A stretch of DNA of 64,000 nt from assembly GCF_017873435.1 (NCBI RefSeq), contig NZ_JAGGKG010000007.1, positions 1-64,000 on the forward strand, read 5' to 3'. Position 1 is the first letter of the stretch, and each line of letters opens with the position of its first letter. Origin of the DNA: Paenibacillus turicensis (GTDB lineage: Bacteria > Bacillota > Bacilli > Paenibacillales > Paenibacillaceae). A program made the translations under genes and the position numbers. The notes under the pieces are model-generated. The model saw nothing but the letters and a program-made list of their open reading frames with translations. It ran no database searches and was not told where the DNA came from. This document shows, piece by piece, positions 9,340 to 19,132 of this stretch.

Positions 9340-10362
9340 ATGAAAGGTTTTAAACAAAAATGGGGAATTTGGCTCGTAATCATGGTGCTTACAGTGATAG
9401 CAGGCTGTGGGACAAGTAAGCCTGAGGTCAAACCAGACAACCAAAATAAAACTGCTGAGGAGCAACAACAAAATTCAAATAAAGCGACTCAAAATAAAGA
9501 AGCAAACCAAGGCGATCAAATAAAAACGACGTATCCACTAACCGTCAAGGATGCAAAAGGCACGAGTTTTACTTTTGATGCTGCACCACAAAAAATTGTT
9601 TCTTTAGCTCCTTCGGAAACGGAAGGCTTGTTTGCTTTAGGATTAGATGAGAAAATTGTGGGCGTATCGGATAACGATGACTATCCAGAGGCTGTGAAAA
9701 GCAAGCCTAAAATGGGAGGCTTTCCTGTCAATGTTGAGGCTGTAGTTGCTGCACAACCTGACCTGGTATTAGCAGGAGATTTGGTTGACCCAGCAACGGT
9801 AAAAAGCTTAACTGATTTAAATATTAAAGTATATCAATCCAGTACAAATTCATTAGCAGAGGTGTTGGCTAATATTAAGACGGTTGGTGAAATTACAGAT
9901 CGTCAGCAGCAGGCAAACGAAGTGGTAAAGCAAATGGAAAAAGAACGTGATGAGGTTGTTGCTGCGGTGAAAACGCTCAAGCCAGAAGAAGTCAAAAAGG
10001 TGTATATTGAATTTTCAAAAGGCTGGACAGTGGGTAAAGGTGTCTTTATGAGTGAAATTTTATCACTAGCTGGCGGTGAAAATGTGGCGTCGGATATTGA
10101 AGGTTGGGCCGAGATTAATGAGGAAAGTATTATTAAAGCGAATCCTGATGTTATTTTATATGCTAAAAATTCAGTGGATGAAAATAACAAATCATTAGCT
10201 GATATTATTAAAGCCCGTAGCGGCTGGAATGCTATTACTGCTATCAAGGAAAATCGCATTGTTGGTTTAGATGATAATTTACTTAGTCGCCCAGGCCCAC
10301 GTGTTACGCAAGGCTTAATTGAGATGACAAAAGCCATTTATCCACAACTGTTACAGCCATGA
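9340..10362 (+). CDS. btuF: Cobalamin/corrinoid ABC transporter substrate-binding lipoprotein
   Basis: A 340-residue lipoprotein. The lipobox IAGC puts the lipidated Cys at residue 23, and a polar Gln/Asn/Lys-rich linker runs to about residue 65. The rest is a class III (Fe/B12) periplasmic-binding-protein fold: QKIVSLAPSETEGLFALGLDEKIVGVS, then VEAVVAAQPDLVLAGD at the hinge helix. The SLAPSxTE and IVGVSD signatures favour the BtuF cobalamin branch over siderophore binders, although iron-chelate binding cannot be excluded. It overlaps the permease gene by four bases (ATGA), and an ATPase follows, completing a BtuFCD set. The start ATG has GGGAGAGG upstream. Confidence 0.8.
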   Translation: MKGFKQKWGIWLVIMVLTVIAGCGTSKPEVKPDNQNKTAEEQQQNSNKATQNKEANQGDQIKTTYPLTVKDAKGTSFTFDAAPQKIVSLAPSETEGLFALGLDEKIVGVSDNDDYPEAVKSKPKMGGFPVNVEAVVAAQPDLVLAGDLVDPATVKSLTDLNIKVYQSSTNSLAEVLANIKTVGEITDRQQQANEVVKQMEKERDEVVAAVKTLKPEEVKKVYIEFSKGWTVGKGVFMSEILSLAGGENVASDIEGWAEINEESIIKANPDVILYAKNSVDENNKSLADIIKARSGWNAITAIKENRIVGLDDNLLSRPGPRVTQGLIEMTKAIYPQLLQP

Positions 10363-11447
10363 GTGACAAGCTAATGGGGAACAAGAGTCACAGACAAATG
10401 AGGAACATGAGAAACAAATTTGCGGGTTACGGAACAATTGGAGTAGTTATACTCCTTTTTTCTTTTACCCTATGTGTTGCTTTTGGTACAATACATGTGC
10501 CTGCAAGTGAAATTATTTCTATTTTACTGCATCGCATTGCTTGGTTAGGATCTTATATCACACCTAACTGGGACATTGCATCAGAACAAATTGTGCTTCA
10601 AGTACGATTACCCCGCGTAATATTGGGATTAATTGTAGGAGCTTCACTTGCTATCGCGGGAGCCTCTTTTCAAGGTGTGTTACAAAACCCACTAGCTGAT
10701 CCATTTACACTCGGGGTATCCTCAGGTTCAGCTGCGGGTGCTGCTATCTTAATATTTTTTGGCTGGCAATTTTCTGTTGCAGGTATATTTTCATTGCCAT
10801 TAGTCGCTTTTGTTATGGGAGCAGGCACCTTGTGGGTCGTTATGTGGTTAGCAAAAGACAACGGAAAAATACCGATTCATAGTTTAATTTTAGCAGGGGT
10901 AGTTATGCAGGCTTTTTTAGGAGCCATCGTATCCTTCCTTACGGTCATGTCCAAAAAAACTGTAAATGAAATATTATATTGGACTATGGGAAGCTTAAGT
11001 TTGCGTGGTTGGTCTTACGTCTATATTTTGCTACCCTATCTGATTGTGTGTGGATTGTTTTTATGGAGTAAGGCACGTACGATGAATGTATTGTCATTAG
11101 GGGAACAACAAGCTGCATTTACAGGTGTGGATGTGGAGCGAACAAAATGGCAAATTTTATTTGCGGCAACACTTTTGACAGCGGCGGCTGTTTCTGTATC
11201 TGGTATTATCGGTTTTGTTGGCCTTGTTGTGCCACACATGCTAAGATTGCTGATTGGACCAGACTATAGGCTCATTATTCCTTTATCTGCAATAGGAGGT
11301 GGAGTCTTTATGATGTGGAGTGACCTTGCTGCTCGCGCATTACTGGCCCCAACTGAAATTCCTTTAGGGGTAGTTACTGCCTTTTTTGGTGCGCCATTTT
11401 TTGCTTATTTATTATACATTAACAAAAAACAACAAAGGTTGACTTAG
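10359..11447 (+). CDS. btuC: FecCD/BtuC-family ABC transporter permease
   Basis: A 362-residue permease with roughly ten membrane segments. Family signatures are VRLPRVILGLIVGASLAIAGASFQGVLQNPLADPFTLG at about 80-120, where RLPR and QNPLADP are hallmarks, and GxIGFVGLVVPHMLRLLIGPD near residue 285, the coupling region that contacts the ATPase. The first 25 residues are basic and polar. It starts with an ATG overlapping the btuF stop (ATGA) and ends two bases before the ATPase gene. In the complex it forms the membrane dimer that carries the corrinoid handed over by BtuF. Confidence 0.85.
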   Translation: MSDKLMGNKSHRQMRNMRNKFAGYGTIGVVILLFSFTLCVAFGTIHVPASEIISILLHRIAWLGSYITPNWDIASEQIVLQVRLPRVILGLIVGASLAIAGASFQGVLQNPLADPFTLGVSSGSAAGAAILIFFGWQFSVAGIFSLPLVAFVMGAGTLWVVMWLAKDNGKIPIHSLILAGVVMQAFLGAIVSFLTVMSKKTVNEILYWTMGSLSLRGWSYVYILLPYLIVCGLFLWSKARTMNVLSLGEQQAAFTGVDVERTKWQILFAATLLTAAAVSVSGIIGFVGLVVPHMLRLLIGPDYRLIIPLSAIGGGVFMMWSDLAARALLAPTEIPLGVVTAFFGAPFFAYLLYINKKQQRLT

Positions 11448-11449
11448 CC

Positions 11450-12277
11450 ATGACTGATAAAGGTAACAAAGCTACAGTTAAATATAAAGATAAGCCTATC
11501 CTTGATGTTCAGCACATAAGTAAATCATATGCACAAAACAAAATATTTTGTAATTTGAATTGGACTGTTGAGCGTGGACAGTTTTGGGGTATTATTGGGC
11601 CAAATGGCTGCGGTAAAACTACATTGCTACATCTAATTTCAGGTGTGGAAAAGTTGGATGAGGGTCAAATTTTGCTTGAAGGACAATCGGTTCATAAATA
11701 TAGCAGGAAAAGCTTAGCGCAAAAACTGGCAGTGCTAAAGCAGGATGGGATTCCTCCTATGTCCTATACAGTTAGAGAAGTAATAGAAATGGGAAGGTTT
11801 CCGTTCCAAAGCTGGCTTGGAAAAGAGCAACAACAGCAAAAAAATGACGTCGTTGAGGAAATTTTGCATTTGCTTGATTTGAAAGAGCTTGCTTCAGTCC
11901 CCTTACACCAATTAAGTGGAGGGCAGCGACAGCGGGTTGCACTTGGAAAGGTCATGGCACAAGAGCCGAAGCTAGTACTCCTAGATGAACCCACTACATT
12001 TTTGGATCTTCGTTACCAGATGCAGTTTATGGAATTAGTTGCTAAGTGGCAGCAAGAGCAAGGATTGACTGTAATTGCTGTCATGCATGATTTGAATTTG
12101 GCATCATTATTTTGTGAACAATTACTCTTGTTGTCTCAAGGTGAAATCTATGCGCAAGGCACACCAGCTGAAGTCCTTTCGCCGGAAGTTGTTCAATCTA
12201 TTTTTGATGTCTCATCACTTGTTGCTACTCATCCTAAATATCAATTACCACAGATTATGTTAAATAGGAAACCATGA
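11450..12277 (+). CDS. btuD: BtuD/FecE-type ABC transporter ATPase
   Basis: A 275-residue nucleotide-binding subunit. Walker A GPNGCGKTT is at residues 50-58, the ABC signature LSGGQRQR at about 157, Walker B LVLLDEPT shortly after, and the switch His lies in AVMHDLN. The Q-loop carries VLKQDG. It powers import by the preceding permease, and the three genes are packed without gaps. Nothing unusual is seen. The assignment to cobalamin rather than iron rests mainly on the binding-protein gene. Confidence 0.85.
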   Translation: MTDKGNKATVKYKDKPILDVQHISKSYAQNKIFCNLNWTVERGQFWGIIGPNGCGKTTLLHLISGVEKLDEGQILLEGQSVHKYSRKSLAQKLAVLKQDGIPPMSYTVREVIEMGRFPFQSWLGKEQQQQKNDVVEEILHLLDLKELASVPLHQLSGGQRQRVALGKVMAQEPKLVLLDEPTTFLDLRYQMQFMELVAKWQQEQGLTVIAVMHDLNLASLFCEQLLLLSQGEIYAQGTPAEVLSPEVVQSIFDVSSLVATHPKYQLPQIMLNRKP

Positions 12278-12290
12278 AAATTAAAAGTAA

Positions 12291-12314
12291 GAGGAGCCTG
12301 GGTAGACTCCTCTT
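12291..12314 (+). terminator. Weak terminator after btuFCD
   Basis: GAGGAG at 12291-12296 pairs with CTCCTC at 12307-12312. The T-tract (TTGTTCT) is poor. It lies between convergent genes and may act on either strand. Confidence 0.45.
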
Positions 12315-12379
12315 GTTCTACATATATTAAATTCGTGACTCATGTGCTTGAGTAATTTTGAGTTCAGCCTTTTCTAGAG

Positions 12380-14125
12380 TTAAACCTTAAATTTAAGAAT
12401 TGCTTCATTTAACGAAGCAGCTTGTTTTTGCAGCATAACTACAGTTTCTGCATGTAGCTCCATTTCAGCCAATTGGCGATCAGAGTTTTCAGTAATTTCC
12501 TGCATCCCATCTAAGGATTGTGAAGTAATCGTTGCAGATTCTTCTACAGAAGCGGTAACCTCCTGACTTCCTGCGGAGACCTGTTGCGTGGAAGCCGAAA
12601 CAGCATGTATAGCTGAATTTATGCTTTCAATCAGGCCGGCTAATTTTTCAAATGCATGTCCTGCTTGTTCAACCAACTGAGCACCTTCTTCGACCTCTTC
12701 GGTTACATTTTTCATCGCAGAAACACTTTGTAACGATTCCTCTTGAATGCTAGCGAGGTATTCTCCAATTTCATTGGTTGCTTGACGAGATTGCGCTGCA
12801 AGTACTCGCACTTCCTCTGCAACAACAGAAAAACCTTTTCCATGCTCACCGGCACGCACTGCTTCGATCGCCGCATTAAGTGCTAAAATGTTAATTTGTT
12901 TTGTAATTTCGCTGATCTTATACACAACCTGAGCAATGGAATTTGCCCGCTCGCCTAAAACAGAAATGAAGTTTAGGGAGATATCCGCAGATTGCTTGAC
13001 ATGTTGCATTTGTGTAATGGCTGTTGCGGATAATTCATTGCCTGTTATTGCTTCGCTTGAAGCGATTGCGATTTGCTCAGTAACATCTGTACATGCCACG
13101 GCGATGCTTTGAATACCTTGAGAGATCTCCTCCATCGCCCTAGCGTTGTCCACAGAAGCCGATGCAATCGTAGTACTACCTTGCTGGACACGTTGTGCTA
13201 ATTCATTAGAGTGTTCTAAAGTAGTAGTAAATGTATTCGTGGATTGAATTAATTCATGGGCGCCATCTGCTACAGCATGAGAGGTATTACGTACTTGTGC
13301 GATCATATTTTTAAGCTGTTCCGTCATGACAATAAAGCTTTGGCCTAGCTGAGCGATTTCATCTTTTCCTTTGACTTCGATTGTATTGCTGAAATCCCCC
13401 GTAGCCATTTGCTCCGTTACAGTAACTAGCTTTTTAATTGATTTTGTAATTCGATTACTGCTGAAATATGCAATAACCATCCCAATGACAACAATTAAAA
13501 TTGTAATCCATAAGCAGATTGAAAAAATTAAATCCTGTTTCTTTTCAATAAAGGTACCGTCCATTCCTACAGCTAAAATAAGAGAACTGCCAGGAATTGC
13601 AGTATATGATGTTTTATGAGAGCCAAAATCATCCCTGTATAAAGGACTGATTTGTAATTTGCCTTTGAGTGAGCTTTTTAATGCATTTTGAATCTCGAGC
13701 TTGTCCCCAGGCTTCATGGCAGACTTTTCATCTTTTGCGATTACGGTGGCAATATCATCTTGATATTGAATTATATAAGCGGTATCAAGTCCAAAGTTTT
13801 CAACACTTTTAGTTAAATAGGATTCCACTTTGAATCGAGAGTTTTCACTGCCACTGGAAAGCTGCTGAGCGGCTGTTGTGTCTAAATTTTTGTAAATGTC
13901 TTTGGAGCTAGTTGTGAGAACATTATCAAACTGTGGTAATACATTTTCGGAAATAATCCCCATTGCAACATAATAAAAGCTAATACTAAATAAAAGTGAA
14001 GATAATACAAGAACAACGGTGAAGGTAGTCATGAATTTGTGACTAATGGACTGTTTAAATCTAGGCCTCTTCAATTTTAAAAATTTAAACGGCTTAAATG
14101 ACTTGATTTTGAACATGAAATCCAC
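12380..14125 (-). CDS. Methyl-accepting chemotaxis protein
   Basis: A 581-residue chemoreceptor. It has a basic N-terminus, a first membrane helix at about 32-55, an extracellular sensor of about 150 residues (compact Cache-like), a second helix at about 200-225, then a HAMP linker ([24 protein letters not shown]) and a long helical signalling domain. The conserved hairpin tip, with [32 protein letters not shown], docks CheA and CheW. It relays an unknown ligand signal to the flagellar motor. The start is GTG 14125 behind AGGGAG; ATG 14116 behind GGAG is equally possible. The gene stands alone, convergent with btuD and divergent from the queuosine-precursor transporter gene. Confidence 0.9.
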   Translation of the reverse strand: MDFMFKIKSFKPFKFLKLKRPRFKQSISHKFMTTFTVVLVLSSLLFSISFYYVAMGIISENVLPQFDNVLTTSSKDIYKNLDTTAAQQLSSGSENSRFKVESYLTKSVENFGLDTAYIIQYQDDIATVIAKDEKSAMKPGDKLEIQNALKSSLKGKLQISPLYRDDFGSHKTSYTAIPGSSLILAVGMDGTFIEKKQDLIFSICLWITILIVVIGMVIAYFSSNRITKSIKKLVTVTEQMATGDFSNTIEVKGKDEIAQLGQSFIVMTEQLKNMIAQVRNTSHAVADGAHELIQSTNTFTTTLEHSNELAQRVQQGSTTIASASVDNARAMEEISQGIQSIAVACTDVTEQIAIASSEAITGNELSATAITQMQHVKQSADISLNFISVLGERANSIAQVVYKISEITKQINILALNAAIEAVRAGEHGKGFSVVAEEVRVLAAQSRQATNEIGEYLASIQEESLQSVSAMKNVTEEVEEGAQLVEQAGHAFEKLAGLIESINSAIHAVSASTQQVSAGSQEVTASVEESATITSQSLDGMQEITENSDRQLAEMELHAETVVMLQKQAASLNEAILKFKV

Positions 14126-14296
14126 TCCAATCTCCCTAAAAATTTCTCTCTTTTCTCTCTTGTTCTATTTTACCAATGGTTTATAAGCACTAGTTTACAA
14201 GAAAAAACCAATCTTGCCTATTACTTTTGTGAGGATTCATGAAATAAACTGTAGATTCCTGACGTATGGTGTGATATTCTAGGATTTGCTATGATA

Positions 14297-14337
14297 GCCG
14301 CGGTTCGTAACCATCCCGCGTAATCAAAACTAGGAGG
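14297..14337 (+). promoter_or_regulatory. Possible preQ1-I riboswitch overlapping the ribosome-binding site
   Basis: CGCGG pairs with CCGCG around a 12-base loop that starts with UUC and ends with C, followed by an A-rich tail UAAUCAAAACUA running straight into AGGAGG. This is the size and layout of the preQ1 class I aptamer, and the gene downstream is a queuosine-precursor transporter. The canonical UAG/CUA pseudoknot pairing is not obvious in the loop (it reads GUAACC), and GGTT-CGT-AACC can form a competing hairpin. I therefore hold this at about even odds. Confidence 0.5.
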
Positions 14338-14345
14338 ACATAAAA

Positions 14346-15038
14346 TTGTTTAATTTTGGTTGGGGTATTTTATTTGTATTCGTTAATTTTTGCTTTTTTC
14401 TAGCGTGTTATTGGTGGTTTGGGAAAAAAGGATTATATGCGTGGATTGGTATTGCCACAGTCATTGCGAATATACAAGTGGTTAAAACGATAGATATGTT
14501 TGGTATTGTTATGACGCTAGGGAATACGCTTTACGTTAGCTTATATTTAACTAGTGATTTACTAAATGAAAAGTATGGTCGTGAAGAAGCGAAGAAGGCA
14601 ATATGGTTTGGCTTTTTTACGTTAATTATGACTACGGTGTTAATGCAGATGGTGTTAGTATTTCAGCCTCAGCCTGGTGATTTAGCTCAAGCCTCTTTAA
14701 AGTCGATTTTTGGATTAATGCCAAGGCTTGCATTAGGTAGCTTAACAGCGTATTTTGTTAGTCAATTTTTAGACGTAAGATTGTATTCGTGGATCAGACG
14801 ATTTTATCCTAAGCCACACCAGCTCTGGATTAGAAATAATGGTAGCTCGATGCTAAGTGCTTTTGTAGATACATTAATATTTTGTTCAATAGCATTTATT
14901 GGGGAGTATAGCTTTTCAGTTTGGTTAGAAATTTTGTTTACAACCTATATTATTAAATTTGTGCTAACCGCAGTAGGTACACCCTTCTTGTACATTGCAA
15001 GAGGTTTTCATGATAAGGATGTACAAGCAAAGGATTAA
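14346..15038 (+). CDS. Queuosine precursor transporter (YhhQ/VUT family)
   Basis: A 230-residue membrane protein with about six helices. Motifs typical of the YhhQ/DUF165 family are visible: ANIQVVKTIDMFG, the TLGN-YVSLYLTSDLLNEKYGREEAKKA loop, and the PHQLWIRNNGSSMLSAFVDTLIF segment. The family imports preQ0/preQ1-type precursors for tRNA queuosine. Translation starts at TTG 14346, five to eight bases after AGGAGG; no ATG is better placed. The leader may be a preQ1 riboswitch. The next gene is convergent and separated by a terminator. Confidence 0.85.
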   Translation: MFNFGWGILFVFVNFCFFLACYWWFGKKGLYAWIGIATVIANIQVVKTIDMFGIVMTLGNTLYVSLYLTSDLLNEKYGREEAKKAIWFGFFTLIMTTVLMQMVLVFQPQPGDLAQASLKSIFGLMPRLALGSLTAYFVSQFLDVRLYSWIRRFYPKPHQLWIRNNGSSMLSAFVDTLIFCSIAFIGEYSFSVWLEILFTTYIIKFVLTAVGTPFLYIARGFHDKDVQAKD

Positions 15039-15085
15039 AAGTTATTAGAAGGAAAGTAGAATAATGAAAAATAGATGATAGGAAA

Positions 15086-15127
15086 AGAGAGCTATAGTCA
15101 GCTTAACTGATATAACTCTCTTTTTTT
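15086..15127 (+). terminator. Terminator between convergent genes
   Basis: AGAGAGCTATAGTCAG at 15086-15101 pairs, with two mismatches, with CTGATATAACTCTCT, followed by seven T. It serves the transporter gene and may also stop the minus-strand peptidase transcript. Confidence 0.8.
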
Positions 15128-15140
15128 GTTCAATTCAAGT

Positions 15141-16226
15141 TTACAATTGGATCAGCTCTTTTGGATAAGAAGTTAATACTTCTACACCATTTTTGGTTAC
15201 AAGCACATCATCTTCAATTCGTACGCCACCTACACCTGGAACGTAGATGCCAGGCTCAATTGTAAAAACATTTCCTTCGGCTAGCAAAACTTCATTATTA
15301 CCATGCACAGAAGGGAATTCGTGTACATCAATCCCTAAACCATGCCCTAATCGGTGAATAAAGTATTGCCCATAACCGGCTTGCTCAATAACATCACGTG
15401 CTGCTTTATCAATCGAAGCAAAGGTCACGCCTGGCTTGACGGCTTGTATGGCAGCCTCATTAGCTGCTAACACAATGTCATAAATTTTTTTGCATTCTGC
15501 TGAAGGCTCACCTAACGCAAAGGTCCGTGTAATATCAGAAGCATACCCATTAGCGTAAACACCAATATCAAACATGACTAGATCGCCTTGCTGAAGCTTA
15601 CGAGTTCCTGGTACACCATGCGGTAGTGCTGTTTTTTCACCAGATAGGACCATGGAGTCAAAGGAGGGACCATCCGCACCAAGCTTACGAATTTGGTATT
15701 CTACTTCGGCTACTAGCTCATTTTCAGTCACACCCTCAGCGATATGGGAGATTGCATTGTCTAACACTTGTTCAATCAAGTCTACCGCATAACGAATTTT
15801 AGCAACCTCATCTTCACATTTACGAACACGTAAATCTCTCAGCCATGGACCAACGTCAAGATATCTAGCGAAGGAAAGGCTAGACTGAAGTTGCTCAAAT
15901 ACAGCTAACGTCATATGCTCCTTTTCCAGTCCGATTGTTCCTAAAGGTCCTTTAATTCGTTGTTTGAGTAAATGATAAGGGTTATCTGTATCTTGATGTG
16001 TAATAATCTCGCGAATGGTAGAAGACTCACGTGCTGCAGTCTCGTCTAGGGCTGGAACCATCATAAAAGGATCATTGCCAGGTTGAAGAATTACACCTAA
16101 AAAACGTTCATGTGGGTTGCTTAGAAAGCCAGTTAAATAATAAACATGCTTGGGATTAGTTATGAGGAGTGTATGTATCCCCATTTCAGACATCTTCTTT
16201 TCTAACTTGTTCCACTTAAAATCCAT
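15141..16226 (-). CDS. M24 family metallopeptidase (Xaa-Pro peptidase)
   Basis: A 361-residue cytoplasmic peptidase of the creatinase/aminopeptidase P/prolidase fold. The N-terminal domain (1-120) includes the typical LLITNPKHVYYLTGF. The pita-bread domain carries the five metal ligands: two Asp in MFDIGVYANGYASDITRTF, His in HRLGHGLGIDVHE, and Glu in FTIEPGIY and VRIEDDV. It removes N-terminal residues ahead of proline or splits X-Pro dipeptides with two Mn or Co ions. Length and motifs are normal for the family. It lies 70 bases downstream of the hydroxyacid dehydrogenase gene on the same strand. Confidence 0.85.
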   Translation of the reverse strand: MDFKWNKLEKKMSEMGIHTLLITNPKHVYYLTGFLSNPHERFLGVILQPGNDPFMMVPALDETAARESSTIREIITHQDTDNPYHLLKQRIKGPLGTIGLEKEHMTLAVFEQLQSSLSFARYLDVGPWLRDLRVRKCEDEVAKIRYAVDLIEQVLDNAISHIAEGVTENELVAEVEYQIRKLGADGPSFDSMVLSGEKTALPHGVPGTRKLQQGDLVMFDIGVYANGYASDITRTFALGEPSAECKKIYDIVLAANEAAIQAVKPGVTFASIDKAARDVIEQAGYGQYFIHRLGHGLGIDVHEFPSVHGNNEVLLAEGNVFTIEPGIYVPGVGGVRIEDDVLVTKNGVEVLTSYPKELIQL

Positions 16227-16296
16227 TTATTACGCCATCCTTTCCATTTCTACCTAAATAATATCGTAATCAAACATAAAGTAAAGTAAGAGTAGC

Positions 16297-17283
16297 TTAT
16301 TGAAGTTCAATTAAATCAAAGAGCTCTTTTACAAGATTAGGAGGACATTCCCCTTGTAAAGCAGTAACCAAGTTTTGTGCTGCTAGTAGCGCCATAGCGT
16401 CCCTAGTTTCTTGTGTAGCCGAACCGATATGGGGTAAAAGGACAACATTAGGTAGGGTAAGCAAAGGATGATTCGGATCAATTGGTTCTTGCTTGAAAAC
16501 ATCAAGTCCTGCTGCATAGATTTGTTTGTTTTGCAACGCTTCCACTAATGCGTCTTCATCTACCGTCGCCCCACGGGAAGCGTTAATAAATATGGATGTT
16601 GGTTTCATTAAAGCAAATTGTTTTTTGCCAATCAGATGATAAGTCTGTTTAGTTAGAGGTGTCATTATTACAATAAAATCTGCCTCAGCTAGTAGCTTCT
16701 CTAATGTACAATATTTTGCATCTAGTTTGTCTTCAAGTTCTGGTTTACGGCTTCGGTTATGATACAAAATATTCATATCAAATCCCCATTTTGCCCGATG
16801 TGCTACTGCTTCTCCAATGCCACCCATTCCAATTATACCTAAAGTTTTATGATGGACATCAAGTCCAAACATGGATTCTGGCAAGCTGCTTGTCCATTTA
16901 CCTTGTCTGATGTATTGATCTATCTCAGGTATACGGCGGGCGGTTGCTAGCATAAGAGAAAAAATTAAGTCGGCTACAGTTTCGTTTAGAACGCCAGGGG
17001 TATTGGTTCCTAACACTTTTCTTGCTCTCATTGCTTCGATATCAAAATGGTTATAACCTACGCTTAAGGTGCTAACCACCTTTAGTTGAGGGGCGTGAGC
17101 AAGCAATTGTTCGTTAATGGTATGACTTGCAGTTAGCAGTCCATCTGCTTTAGGTAAATGCTCAAGTATCATATCCATTGGCATAGTGCCTTGATCCTCC
17201 CACTTTATATAACGACAATGGTCGGCAATAAATGTCTCTACATGCTGAGGAATTTTTTTTGTTATCACTACATAGGGTTTCAT
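16297..17283 (-). CDS. D-isomer 2-hydroxyacid dehydrogenase
   Basis: A 328-residue NAD(P)-dependent reductase. The Rossmann loop GMGGIGEAVA follows LGI at about 150; the catalytic Arg is in INASRGATVDEDAL, Glu in FKQEP, and His in LPHIGSAT. The signature DxNHPLLxLPNVVLLPHIG places it with glyoxylate/hydroxypyruvate/2-ketogluconate reductases (GhrB-like). The substrate is not determined by sequence. The start ATG at 17283 has AGGAGTT upstream on the minus strand. It may share a transcript with the M24 peptidase gene downstream. Confidence 0.85.
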   Translation of the reverse strand: MKPYVVITKKIPQHVETFIADHCRYIKWEDQGTMPMDMILEHLPKADGLLTASHTINEQLLAHAPQLKVVSTLSVGYNHFDIEAMRARKVLGTNTPGVLNETVADLIFSLMLATARRIPEIDQYIRQGKWTSSLPESMFGLDVHHKTLGIIGMGGIGEAVAHRAKWGFDMNILYHNRSRKPELEDKLDAKYCTLEKLLAEADFIVIMTPLTKQTYHLIGKKQFALMKPTSIFINASRGATVDEDALVEALQNKQIYAAGLDVFKQEPIDPNHPLLTLPNVVLLPHIGSATQETRDAMALLAAQNLVTALQGECPPNLVKELFDLIELQ

Positions 17284-17565
17284 GGGGCATAACTCCTTTG
17301 TCTAATTACAAACTATGACTAAAATAGAACAGGTTATTTAATTCACTTATTATTTTATCAAAAAAGAGGGATAAACACACAATCGGATTGTAGATTCAAC
17401 TAGGTTTCAAGCGAATTATACCAATATATGCATTTACAAAGATTATCCAATAACAGATAATAATAAGAAGGGGTTTTACATATATGTATAAGGTGTAAGC
17501 ATGAGCTACAATAGTCTCGTAATATGTAAAATTCAAATTTTTAATTGAGAGGAGACTTGTTTTGA

Positions 17566-19062
17566 ATGAAATCTGTAGCTAAATGGTTGGCACTTCCTTT
17601 AATTGCTTTACTAATCATTTCTGGATGTACTGCCGTGGGAGGATTAGATATTCAGAAAGCAATTCAAGCAAACCTAAAAACAACATCCAGCGAATCTAAG
17701 CAAAGTATCAAATTCGAACTGGAGCCAGCATCAGATAAGCTTACTAAAGAAGATAAAGATATGATTGCACTTATTAATTCTACCGAGCTTCATATTGACA
17801 GTGCAAAGGTACAAAGCTCAAAAGAAATTTCTATTAAAGGTGATATTAGTTATTCCGGCAAAAAGCTGCCACTGCAATTATCTATGGATGAAAAAGGAAT
17901 GGCAGTACAATTTGAGGGTGCTAAGAAACCATTTTACTTGTTCTTACAAGATAGCACCACAACAAACATAGATTTTAAAAAGTATGAAGAGCAGATTAAT
18001 ACATTAACAGCAAAATTATATGAAGTAATTTTCAAGCATTTACCTAATCCCAAAAATATTTCCGTAAAGTCTGTTCAAGAAAATATCAACGGACAATCAA
18101 CTAACTTAACACAGCTACATGTTGAACTAAACGGAGAAGAAATTGTAAGCTTAGTTAAACCATTTGTAACAAGTCTTGTTAAAGACGAAGTGGGATTAAA
18201 GGAGTTAATTGGTGTAATTTATGATTTCGCTTCTAGCATGAATGACGTTGACCCAAGTATAAATGTGCCTGATTTAGGCAGTAGAGATGCTGCGATTGCG
18301 ATGGCTTATGGTATGATTCAGCCTGCGCTCTCTGAATTTGTTGGAAAATATGATGAGTATTTAGCTGAAGCATATAAACAAGAACCAGAATTAAAAACGG
18401 TTTTGGGTAAGGAGACTGTTTTAAAAACAGACCTTTACTTTGACAGCAGCTTAAAAATCCGTAAACAGCATGTTGAATTAAAGGTTATGCTTCCTAAATA
18501 TGATGATATTCCAGTGAAATCATTTAAAATAAGTAGTGATGTTGAGGTATGGAATATTGGTGCTGATGTGAAGGCGGATAAGGTAGATATCTCTGGTGGT
18601 GTCGTAAATTTAGGTTACGATTCTGAAAATAATATGACACCAGGAACCGTCTTGCGTAACTTCGAGCCTAACTCAGATGTATATGGCTTACTAAAAAATC
18701 AACTTAAAATTACGCAACAAAGCTTTATGATTGATTCTGAAAGTGATTATTACAATGTCATTAAAAAGCAAGGCTCTGCATTTATACCTTTACGTCAGGT
18801 TACGAGTCCACTCGATGCAGAAGTGAAATGGACTAAAGGCTCTAAAGTCATCACGATCATTGATGATATTACACAAAAAGAAATTGTATTGACTGTAGGC
18901 TCTAAAGAGGCTGTAGTTGGAGGAGAAACTGTACAATTAGCAGCACCCGTGTTTGTACACAAGGATGGCTCAACCTATGTGCCTTTAAGATTTTTAGCGG
19001 AGGCGCTTGGAGCAAGCTTGCATATTGATAGTGAGGGTTGGATTACAATTACGCGTAATTAA
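17566..19062 (+). CDS. Lipoprotein with copper-amine-oxidase-N-type C-terminal domain
   Basis: A 498-residue lipoprotein with lipobox IISGC (lipid Cys 21). Residues 30-370 form a poorly conserved extracellular region predicted as beta-rich. The C-terminal 120 residues contain two copies of the copper-amine-oxidase N-terminal-like motif: FIPLRQVTSPLDAEVKWTKG and YVPLRFLAEALGASLHID. This small domain is common in Paenibacillus surface proteins and probably binds the wall or other proteins; no oxidase domain is present. The start ATG follows GAGAGGAG by 11 bases; the in-frame upstream TTG runs into a stop. It is monocistronic, with a strong terminator after it. Confidence 0.8.
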   Translation: MKSVAKWLALPLIALLIISGCTAVGGLDIQKAIQANLKTTSSESKQSIKFELEPASDKLTKEDKDMIALINSTELHIDSAKVQSSKEISIKGDISYSGKKLPLQLSMDEKGMAVQFEGAKKPFYLFLQDSTTTNIDFKKYEEQINTLTAKLYEVIFKHLPNPKNISVKSVQENINGQSTNLTQLHVELNGEEIVSLVKPFVTSLVKDEVGLKELIGVIYDFASSMNDVDPSINVPDLGSRDAAIAMAYGMIQPALSEFVGKYDEYLAEAYKQEPELKTVLGKETVLKTDLYFDSSLKIRKQHVELKVMLPKYDDIPVKSFKISSDVEVWNIGADVKADKVDISGGVVNLGYDSENNMTPGTVLRNFEPNSDVYGLLKNQLKITQQSFMIDSESDYYNVIKKQGSAFIPLRQVTSPLDAEVKWTKGSKVITIIDDITQKEIVLTVGSKEAVVGGETVQLAAPVFVHKDGSTYVPLRFLAEALGASLHIDSEGWITITRN

Positions 19063-19093
19063 GCGTAATATATGACAGTGGATTGTAGTAGGG

Positions 19094-19131
19094 AAAGATT
19101 GTGTCTCTTGAAGAGGCACAATCTTTTTTTT
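19094..19131 (+). terminator. Strong terminator after the lipoprotein gene
   Basis: AAAGATTGTG at 19094-19103 pairs with CACAATCTTT at 19117-19126, with an inner CTCTT/AAGAG pairing and eight T. An almost identical hairpin recurs at 20847. Confidence 0.9.
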
Positions 19132-19132
19132 G

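Noticed and set aside
9903..10337. Open frame of 144 codons on the minus strand, inside btuF
   Set aside because: It is fully antisense to a well-conserved gene, has no ribosome-binding site and resembles no protein.
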